The notes beneath the pieces were generated by a model. That model was not told where the DNA came from. It saw only the letters and a list, made by a program, of their open reading frames with translations, and searched no databases. A DNA stretch of 37,066 bases from Oscillospiraceae bacterium (GTDB taxonomy: Bacteria > Bacillota > Clostridia > Oscillospirales > Ruminococcaceae), in NCBI GenBank assembly GCA_009786985.1, contig WRGW01000102.1, positions 1 to 37,066 of the forward strand, given 5' to 3'. Made by a program: the position numbers and the translations under genes. Shown piece by piece: positions 8,355-16,600 of the stretch (position 1 is the first letter of the stretch; each line of letters starts with the position of its first letter).

Positions 8355-10724
8355 TCATCCTCCGTGTCCTTCATCGACCGTGAACCGAACTTCAACAACT
8401 GTTCCTTTCGGAAGAACAGTCCCAGGTTCAATGCTCATATATACAGCGACTGCGTTTTCATTCCCGACCGCTCCACCTGTTAGCCTGATATTTAACCCTG
8501 CATTTACAATCGCTTGATTAGCGGCATTCACGCTCATTCGATACACGTCTGGAACGACTACTTCGTGCGGCTGTTCGGCTTCATTTGTATCAAAATATAA
8601 AACTATAGTCGAACCACGCCTAATTGTAGTTCCAGCTTCAGGCACGGTTTTGACAACGCGTGAACCCTCACCAATTTCGTGCGAAAGCAAACCAGCTCTG
8701 CTAAGTGCTGTACCAGCATCAAGAATTGATTCACCGATTACATTTGGAACCAATGTATCCTGTAAAGCCTGTTCTTCCGCTGTAAATTGTGGAAAGATTT
8801 CTAAATGCTGAAAACTATCTCTAAGAACTGCCGATACTACCGGTGCTGCGACTTGGCTTCCGTAAATCGGACCGTCGCAATATGGATTAGGCTCGTCTAC
8901 TACCACGAGTAAAATCACCTGCGGATTATCGGCTGGTGCAAACGCCCCGAAAGACGCAACATAACGCATTTCATACGGCGAATATTCGTCGATTTTTTCA
9001 CTCGTTCCACTTTTTCCGCCAATTCTAAATCCAGAAATGTACGCATTTGAACCACCATTAGCTCTAACAACGTCTTCCATCATTTGACGCATTTGAGCTG
9101 AAGTTTCACTACTCAAAATCTGGCGTTTTACACCAGCATCATTACTACTCACCACATTACCGTCATTATCAGTGATTTGGCTTACTACATGAGGAGTAAC
9201 TAAATATCCACCGTTTATACAAGCCGCAAAAGCAGTAATCATCTGTAACGGTGTGATTTTATTAGTTTGCCCGATTGACGACATAGCAAGGTCAACCGCT
9301 CTCATATTATCACGCTGAATTAAAATTGGCGACGCTTCAGCTGGAACATCAATTCCAGTTCTACGGGTAAGACCAAAAGCCTCAAGAAAATCGTAAAATC
9401 GCGACGCACCAACTCTGTCACCAATATCCATAAAAGCAGGGTTGCACGAATGTGTCATGGCCTCGGTCAAATTCATTCCGCCATGAACACGCCCTCTACC
9501 ATAAACCCAGCATCTAATTCGGTCTGGTCCTATGTCTACAAACCCATGGCAGTTAAATGATGATGTATTAAAATCAATCGCACGTTCTTCTAATGCGATT
9601 GCTGCTGTAACCGTCTTAAAAACTGAGCCTGGGAAATATAATTCAGTAATTGCTTTATTTCTCCACTGAATTTCCCGTAAAATCTCCCTCTCGCTCCGAA
9701 CTTGGCGTTCAATATCTTCGATTTGTGATTCCGATAGCGTACCACCAATGGTTTCTAATTGGACACGCTCAGTCAGCATATTACGTACGCTTTCTAAATG
9801 TGATTCATCCGCTTCAGAGAGGGTTGACGGAGAGTTCAAGTCAAAACCTCCAGTCGTTGCCTTGGCTAAAATCGCACCAGTATTCGGCTCCATCATAATT
9901 CCAGTAGCACGATTTGCTACGTTGTGCTGGAAAACGGCTTCTTCCAAATGTCTTTCGAGATAGTGCTGAAGATTCACGTCAATTGTCATATGGAGGTTGT
10001 TACCGTTAGATGCAGGAAACCTACGTTCAAATTCGCTCGGCATAACTCGCCCTGCACCATCACGAAGCGTGACAACACGCCCATTCGTGCCTTGGAGTTG
10101 TTCATCATAAAAAGCCTCAACCCCATAAACGCCTTCATTGTCGAAATTAGTAAATCCGATTATGTTCGCCGCCAATGAATCATTAGGATACACTCGCATA
10201 GTATCTTCAATTAAATACACCGAATAATGTGCAAGCCCTTTTTCTTCTTTGCGACGAGTGATTTCATCATACTGTTCACGAGTAATTCGCCGTGCGACTG
10301 TATCATATCTTATAGATGGATTTTCCATACGCTCCATCAAATTATCGAAATCGAGTTCCAAAATTTCAGACAACATTTGTGCGATTTGTTCGGGTTCGTC
10401 ATTATTTTTGTTAATATCATACGGAGACAAAATCACGTTCCATACCACGGTGCTTTTTGCCAAGATTTTGCCACTACGGTCATAAATAGTTCCACGATTT
10501 GCGTTGATTGTAAACTCATCTAATTGCTGAGTATTAGCCCTCGTACGAAGGTATTCAGACTGAACAACAGCAGTCGAATAAAGTTCATATATTATCCACA
10601 CAACAAACGCTAACAACAAAGCCGTGACTATATAAAATAATTTTACCTTCATGCCACGGTCTGGTAATTGTGACATGGTTTCATTCTTTTTAGCTTCAGA
10701 TGATTCGGTTATTTTTCTATTCAT
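8355..10724 (-). CDS. Penicillin-binding protein (SpoVD/PBP2 class B transpeptidase) with C-terminal PASTA domains
   Basis: SxxK region (YFPGSVFKTVTA), GGKSGTSEK, two C-terminal PASTA-like repeats; start at MNRKITESS. Confidence 0.93.
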   Translation of the reverse strand: MNRKITESSEAKKNETMSQLPDRGMKVKLFYIVTALLLAFVVWIIYELYSTAVVQSEYLRTRANTQQLDEFTINANRGTIYDRSGKILAKSTVVWNVILSPYDINKNNDEPEQIAQMLSEILELDFDNLMERMENPSIRYDTVARRITREQYDEITRRKEEKGLAHYSVYLIEDTMRVYPNDSLAANIIGFTNFDNEGVYGVEAFYDEQLQGTNGRVVTLRDGAGRVMPSEFERRFPASNGNNLHMTIDVNLQHYLERHLEEAVFQHNVANRATGIMMEPNTGAILAKATTGGFDLNSPSTLSEADESHLESVRNMLTERVQLETIGGTLSESQIEDIERQVRSEREILREIQWRNKAITELYFPGSVFKTVTAAIALEERAIDFNTSSFNCHGFVDIGPDRIRCWVYGRGRVHGGMNLTEAMTHSCNPAFMDIGDRVGASRFYDFLEAFGLTRRTGIDVPAEASPILIQRDNMRAVDLAMSSIGQTNKITPLQMITAFAACINGGYLVTPHVVSQITDNDGNVVSSNDAGVKRQILSSETSAQMRQMMEDVVRANGGSNAYISGFRIGGKSGTSEKIDEYSPYEMRYVASFGAFAPADNPQVILLVVVDEPNPYCDGPIYGSQVAAPVVSAVLRDSFQHLEIFPQFTAEEQALQDTLVPNVIGESILDAGTALSRAGLLSHEIGEGSRVVKTVPEAGTTIRRGSTIVLYFDTNEAEQPHEVVVPDVYRMSVNAANQAIVNAGLNIRLTGGAVGNENAVAVYMSIEPGTVLPKGTVVEVRFTVDEGHGG

Positions 10725-10779
10725 ATTACCATGAACTCCTTTCATCAACAAGTGGGGATAAACAAGCCATTAGGGTAGA

Positions 10780-11068
10780 CCATTGCCTTCGGCAATGTCC
10801 GTAAGCGAAGCAAAAGTTCTCGAAGAGCGGGCTTTGCCCGCTTGACAGAACCAGCTCCGCTTACGGACATCTTGTTTTGCAAGACGAGAGCACGGTCCCG
10901 CAGAGGCGGCTCAGCCGTCTCGCAGGGATTAGCTTGAAGTCTCGCAACTGTGTCGGCGAGCTTCGGGGTCGGCAAAGCCGCCCCTGCAGCCCTTGTTTGG
11001 CTTGCCTACGTCAAGCATAAAGTGTGGGAAATGAATTCCCCCATTTTATGCCCTTGTTTGGCTTGCCT
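10780..11068. repeat. Composite array of intergenic hairpins separated by CTTGTTTkGCTTG-type linkers
   Basis: Nested hairpin ATGTCCGTAAGCG...CGCTTACGGACAT (~10796-10870) enclosing AGCGGGC-TTT-GCCCGCT; GGGGTCGGC-AAA-GCCGCCCC; direct repeat CCCTTGTTTGGCTTGCCT (10990-11007, 11051-11068) flanking GCATAAAGTGTGGGAA...TTCCCCCATTTTATGC. Confidence 0.75.
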
Positions 11069-11088
11069 TGTCCTAACTTAATTCTATT

Positions 11089-11601
11089 CTAATTAAGCGA
11101 CAAAAATTCCAAAATCTCATTGAATGTATTTTCTATTCTGTCGAAAAAGCCAAGTTCGCGCGGTTCGGCGACTTCGACAACACGTTCAAGCTCAATCCGA
11201 ATGTGTTTTACTTGAGCTAACTGTTCTCTAACAAGACCGTGTTCCGCCGCAAACTCAGACACACGCGATGGAGTAATCATGCTATTAAGCTCGGTATTCA
11301 GTCGGCCGTTTTCGCGCTGTGCTTCGTCGAGACGGCTCATCACAGCAACCGTTTCAGAATTTAACGAAGTAAGTTCAATACTCCCATAAAAAAACATAAA
11401 AATCGGAGCTAATGCAAGCGTCGCTAAAATCACGAATACCAGCCAGTTTCCTTGTTTGCATGGGGTTGAATTAACCTTCTTCTTTGGCTGTAACCGACGC
11501 GCTTGTCTTTGAACGGCCTCTTCTCTCTTTTCAATCTCGCTCTCATCAACATCGAACAAACCTAAATCGAGAACCTCGGTATTTCCATTGTATTGTAACA
11601 T
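11089..11601 (-). CDS. ftsL: FtsL/DivIC-like septum formation protein
   Basis: Small single-TM protein with coiled coil (RLDEAQRENGRLNTELNSMITPSRVSEFAAEHGLV), located between rsmH and PBP. Confidence 0.75.
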   Translation of the reverse strand: MLQYNGNTEVLDLGLFDVDESEIEKREEAVQRQARRLQPKKKVNSTPCKQGNWLVFVILATLALAPIFMFFYGSIELTSLNSETVAVMSRLDEAQRENGRLNTELNSMITPSRVSEFAAEHGLVREQLAQVKHIRIELERVVEVAEPRELGFFDRIENTFNEILEFLSLN

Positions 11602-11631
11602 CTTTATTTTAACCTCTCATTCGCCTTGATA

Positions 11632-11749
11632 GGCTTAACCACGGCAATGTCCTACAGCGAAGCAAAGCTCCGCTTACGGACATCTTGTTTGGCTTGACCA
11701 CGGCAATGTCCTACAGCGAAGCAAAGCTCCGCTTACGGACATCTTGTTT
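11632..11749. repeat. Two tandem copies of a 59-bp hairpin unit
   Basis: GGCTTrACCACGGCAATGTCCTACAGCGAAGCAAAGCTCCGCTTACGGACATCTTGTTT at 11632-11690 and 11691-11749, differing at one base. Confidence 0.92.
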
Positions 11750-11753
11750 GGCT

Positions 11754-12728
11754 TTAGACTTTCTTAATTACACGAAGTTTAGCACTTCGTGAACGTCTGT
11801 TATTTTCTATTTCTGATTGTGTCGGAACAATCGGTTTACGTGTGACTGAAATCGCTTTCGGTGATTTTTTGCACACACATAAAGGCAGTTCTTTAGGACA
11901 ATCACAGCCAGAAGCCAGTTCAGCGAAAGCCTTCTTGACTAACCTGTCCTCTAGCGAATGAAAGGTAATCACCGCCAGTCGCCCACCAGATTTTAGTGCG
12001 GCAAATCCAGATTCAAGCCCTCGACTAAGGCTGCCGAGTTCGTCGTTTACCTCTATTCTTAAAGCCTGAAAAGTTTTCCGACAAGGATTCTTTTTATTCC
12101 TATACGACAATGGTACGTTACTGCGAATGATTTCCGCTAACTGACCAGTCGTTTGAATTAAAGAACTCTCGCGTTCGTGCAAAATCCCTTTCACAATCGA
12201 GCGTGCGTGTTTTTCCTCACCATATTCGTAAAGGATTCGTAATAGCTCATCTTCATTATAGCTGTTTACGATGGTTTCAGCAGTAATCGCAGAAGCGTTT
12301 TCGTTATTTTTATCACTGCTCACACTTGCATCCATCCGCATATCGAGCGGTGCGTCTTCATGAAATGAAAATCCACGTTCTGCCGTATCAAGCTGATGCG
12401 AAGATACGCCTAAATCCATCACAATTCCGTCTATATCAACAATGCCGTAATCTGCCATATCTGCAAAATTTGCGTTTATAAAAGTTACCGATTCACTATA
12501 GTCACCCAACCTGATTTTTGCCGCTTTCAACGCTGAGGTATCCCTATCAAAGCAGAATAGTCTTCCGCTATTTAATCTTTTGGCAATCTCAAAGCTATGA
12601 CCACCGCCACCAGTTGTACAGTCAAGATATTTTCCATCTGGTTTGATGTCAAGGGCGACAATCGTTTCATGTAGAAGCACTGTTACGTGTTCAAATTCAG
12701 GGCATTCCAGATTTTCTGTTTTTGTCAT
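11754..12728 (-). CDS. rsmH: 16S rRNA (cytosine(1402)-N(4))-methyltransferase
   Basis: HVTVLLHETI, DCTTGGGGHS, DLGVSSHQLD, FHSLEDRLVK, RSRSAKLRVI. Confidence 0.96.
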   Translation of the reverse strand: MTKTENLECPEFEHVTVLLHETIVALDIKPDGKYLDCTTGGGGHSFEIAKRLNSGRLFCFDRDTSALKAAKIRLGDYSESVTFINANFADMADYGIVDIDGIVMDLGVSSHQLDTAERGFSFHEDAPLDMRMDASVSSDKNNENASAITAETIVNSYNEDELLRILYEYGEEKHARSIVKGILHERESSLIQTTGQLAEIIRSNVPLSYRNKKNPCRKTFQALRIEVNDELGSLSRGLESGFAALKSGGRLAVITFHSLEDRLVKKAFAELASGCDCPKELPLCVCKKSPKAISVTRKPIVPTQSEIENNRRSRSAKLRVIKKV

Positions 12729-12784
12729 CAGACCTCCTCGGGAACTAACTGCGAGTGGATTTGAAAGCTAATTTTGCCCTATTA

Positions 12785-12801
12785 AGCAGGCAAAGCCTGC
12801 T
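12785..12801. repeat. Intergenic hairpin AGCAGGC-AAA-GCCTGCT between mraZ and rsmH
   Basis: Perfect 7-bp inverted repeat with AAA loop, enclosed by GCCC (12776-12779)/GGGC (12807-12810). Confidence 0.6.
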
Positions 12802-12843
12802 CTCATGGGCTTTTACCATACAAGGCAATTTTGAGGCGGTCTA

Positions 12844-13260
12844 TTAAAGCCCCATTTCATCTACAAGAGCCGAAATGTCAGCATTCTGGTTTTCAACGAG
12901 GGCTTCTCTGTTCCAGATTTCGACTTCGCCTTCAAGACCACAGACAACCACGTCTTTCTTAAGCTCGGCGTATTCACGTAGATGGCTTGGTATAAAAAAT
13001 CGATTATTGTTATCCAGTTCAGCGTTTTCTGCCCCCCTGAATCGCAAAACCGCATCAGCTTTTGTTTTAGGGTGGTTTTCTTTTAGATTTTTTACAAACT
13101 CTTCCCACTCTTCAGTTTTGTAAATTTGCACACACCTCGCTCGCAAGCCTTTTGCGACAACAAAATTATTTCCAAACGTTTCTTGAAATTTAGCAGGGAA
13201 GTTCATACGCCCTTTTTCATTGATTGTAGACTTTGCTTCACCACGCACAAACCTCACCAC
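12844..13260 (-). CDS. mraZ: Transcriptional regulator MraZ
   Basis: STINEKGRMNFPAKF...NNRFFIPSHLREYAELKKDVVVCGLEGEVEIWNREAL. Confidence 0.95.
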   Translation of the reverse strand: MVRFVRGEAKSTINEKGRMNFPAKFQETFGNNFVVAKGLRARCVQIYKTEEWEEFVKNLKENHPKTKADAVLRFRGAENAELDNNNRFFIPSHLREYAELKKDVVVCGLEGEVEIWNREALVENQNADISALVDEMGL

Positions 13261-13261
13261 C

Positions 13262-13354
13262 TTTTCAATAGATTTAACAAGTTTTCAACAGAGTTATCAA
13301 CAACTTCACAAGCACAGAATAAAATTTCAACCTTTTCAACACAATTTTCAACAA
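13262..13354 (-). promoter_or_regulatory. Cluster of TTGAAAA-like boxes in the presumptive mraZ 5' leader
   Basis: Plus-strand TTTTCAATA (13262), GTTTTCAACA (13281), TTATCAACA (~13294), ATTTCAACC (~13324), TTTTCAACA (~13333), TTTTCAACA (~13345). Confidence 0.55.
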
Positions 13355-13393
13355 CAAAAGTGAACTTTTATAACTTTTCTGCACCCAATGACT

Positions 13394-13422
13394 ATTATAC
13401 ACCATCAAAACTGATTTGTCAA
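13394..13422 (-). promoter_or_regulatory. Perfect-consensus sigma70/SigA promoter driving mraZ/dcw
   Basis: Minus strand TTGACA-17 nt (AATCAGTTTTGATGGTG)-TATAAT. Confidence 0.9.
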
Positions 13423-13495
13423 TAAAGTTTCACCTAAAACAAAAAAAATTTAACCCAAAACATGATGTTTTTACCAAAAATTTATACTCCATATA

Positions 13496-13525
13496 GAACC
13501 CCTCTCGAATAAACAAGAGGGGTTC
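13496..13525 (-). terminator. Hairpin, possible terminator downstream of the NdvB-like gene
   Basis: GAACCCCTCT-CGAATAAACA-AGAGGGGTTC perfect 10-bp stem; no clean T-tract on either side, so terminator function is uncertain. Confidence 0.5.
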
Positions 13526-13624
13526 ACAACATATTGTGTCAGATTTCCGATTGCACACTATAGTTTAGGGTCAAACACAGTTATAGTTCTTCAAAACTCA
13601 CTCGTACAGAGTTTCCATGGAAGC

Positions 13625-16600
13625 CTATTCCGCAAAAATCTCCGCCATAGCACGATAATACCATCCTGCCGAACCAGTGTACAAAGACCAGCCTCCACGC
13701 GCGTAGGCTTTAGGGTTAGTATAGATGTCTGCTGCTAAATAATACGGCTCACATTTATATTCCTTACCCCTGCCTGCTGGAGAAAGCGAGGCAATTAGCT
13801 CTTTTGCTTTTTCTTTCATTCCGAGACGATGACACGCTAGGGCTAACCACACTGCCGCATGAGTGTATTGACCGCCGTTTTCTCGAACACCCGCCGGATA
13901 ACTCTGAACGTAACCAGGGTCTTTGGGAGACTCGCCACTCTGAAATGGCGGTGAAAACAATTTGATTATTCGATGTTCGCTATCATATAAATCACGTAAA
14001 GCACTGTTGATTGCTTGGTTTACTCTCGCAGAATCTGGCATTTTCGCTAAAACCGAAAACGCTTGCGGTAACAAGTCAATTTTGCAAGCGGGCGCTGGAG
14101 TGTTCTGGTTTTCTGAACCTTCAGTATACCCTCCCATTGCCGTTCCGTCGTCATAGAACGCACGCAGGTAATGTTCACCGTCCCACGCTAATTGGTCTAC
14201 TTTTTCGATTAAATCTGATGCGTTGCCCTCAAGTTCTACACCAAAAGCCACATCATCCATAAGTTCGGCGATTTTAGCGAATTTCCTCGCCGTCATGGCA
14301 TAGAACATACTTAACCAGACACTTTCACCCTTGCCATCAACGCCGACACGATTGTAACCGTCGCACCAGTCTCCCCCGCCGATTAAAAGAAGCCCACGGT
14401 CTGATTGATTGAACGCTTTTTCTAACGCCCGCTTAGCGTGTTGATAGACTGATTCTTTAAGCTCCGAGTGCTCAACTTCGCTGTAAATCTCATGCTCATG
14501 TTCTTTGAGCAACGGTGCGGTGCTATAATGTGTTTTGATTTGCAGGAGCGAGGTATCACCAGTAAGTTCAATATAATCAGCTACAACATACGGGAGCCAA
14601 AGCAAATCATCCGAATATCGAGTGCGGACACCTTTTCGACTGGTCAATAAGTCGTGCCACCAGTGCATTACATCGCCTTCTAAGAACTGAGCGGTACAGC
14701 ATCTAAGAATCTGCGTTTTAGCGACTAATTGCCCACGTTTTCCGAGAATTACCGCCGCCAAACAATCCTGCAATTGGTCACGGAAACCATACGCACCTGA
14801 GTTTTGATAGAACCCAGTTCTAGACCACATTCGCCCACCAACAACCTGCCACGGCAGCCAATGTGCAAACAACTCATCTAACTGCGGATTACCAGAGTTG
14901 ATTTCTTTGCTTTTGAGTGCGATGATACCTTTTTTGCGTTTGAGTGCTTTTTCCATAGTGAGTGGCTCATTCATGTTCTGCGTAAAGGCTAAAATGAACT
15001 TGATTTTTTCACTATGCTTAGGAGGAAGCTCGATTTTGGTCACAACCACCCCCACCATATTGCTATGCGGTGTAGGAGAGGAAACCGCTCTCCAGTCACC
15101 CGACCAAAACGCTGATTTGTTAGTAAGGAATCGTGCTTTAGCTGAACACGAGAGCGTCATTGCACCACTAAGGCTACCATTACTCGGATTTCGGATTATT
15201 AGCGTATTGTCACTGACTTCTGGTTTTAGTAACCTTGCCGCTATACTCGTAGGCGTTCGCTCAACACCAATTACAGGTTCAGTGTAATATGCGATTTCAA
15301 TCTGCTTTACAACATCGGTATGATTAGTAAGCTGAAGGGTCACTCGTTTACCCATTCCACGTTCATACACCCGAACGCTGGTATCGGCTTGAATACTGTT
15401 AGCAACAATTCCCGAATAATCGGCAGCGTTAGGTGCAAAAGTTGCTCTCGAACCGTCAATTAAATCAAACAGTTCGCCATCTACTCCTTTGGTTTTAAGC
15501 ACCAACATCTCTCCGCGATTGTCAGAACGCAGATCATTGCTCCACGGAGTTAGCTTGCATTCACGGCTGTTCAAAGCCCAGGTGAATCCAAGAGATTTAT
15601 CCGAAACAAGCGTGCCAAATCGAGAGTTGCAAAGCACGTTACTCCACGGTGGCAAACCATAATCAGACCGTTCTTCACAGACATAGTTCCCAGCCGCAAC
15701 TGGAGAAGTCTGCTTGACTCTCATAGCCTTGTTTAGTGGCAAAACAACACTCGCCATAGGCTTGCCTGCTTTACCGTTAGCTGGAGGGTCGAAACGCAAA
15801 ACTTCGCTTGAATTTAATACAAGTGCTGCCGCCGCATAAAGCAGATTTAAATCATGTGTTGGCAGAGTGTTCCTGTCTAAAATATAAGCATCGGTATTGA
15901 TTTCACCACGTAATTCTTCATACAAAGTTCTCTGCTTTTCGTTTTCGTAGAGTAACACCAAATCAAACTCAATTTGACAGAGGGAAAGTGATTTTTTCAT
16001 CTCGATTACAGCGTCGATTCCGTTGAGCTTACCAGACTTGTCCTGAATATCTGGAGCATACACTAAAATCGGAATGTCACCAGAAATGCCGTATTTCCAT
16101 AAAACACGGTAGTCCAAATCATTAGCAGACACTGCTTTTTTTTGCAAAATAGTGCTTTGAGGAGCGTACAGAATTTTCCCTAAAACACGACGAGTAATCC
16201 GCCCATAAATAGTGTTCGATACAAGTGGAGAACTAATATCTTCTGACGGTTCAAGTTTGTGTGATTTATGCTTAGCACGAGTTTCGCGCGCCAACCTCAA
16301 AGCCTCATCAACCGACTCAGCGTAACAAGTAAACATAAACGCAGTTTTAGTCTGATTAGCGTCTAATGCGAAATCAGCTTTGATTAGAATACAAGGTGCA
16401 GGGACATCAATGCTCGAATTAGAACGTTCACCAGCCTTATCGAGAGAAGAGAAAATTCCACCATTACGTGCGATAACCGCCTCACGGTCAAACGAATAAG
16501 TCAAGTCAATCGGTTCTGCGAATCCAGTCACCATAACAGTTTCGTCATTTGAATCGCGGGATTTTCGTTTGGCAATAAACAGCTTTTCATCTTCATTATA

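Noticed and set aside
8279-8431. N-terminal extension of the murE ORF overlapping the PBP gene
   Set aside because: The MurE start with SD (MEIFGRSFSGV) is at 8278; the upstream residues do not resemble MurE and overlap the PBP C-terminus.
10745-10975. 76-aa ORF in the repeat array between PBP and ftsL
   Set aside because: Translation of the dispersed repeat itself (LQANPCETAEPPL... also appears in the repeat-derived ORF at 1292), not a gene.
11632-11749. Possible CRISPR array
   Set aside because: Only two 59-bp tandem units without spacers; each unit is a hairpin plus linker and there are no cas genes.
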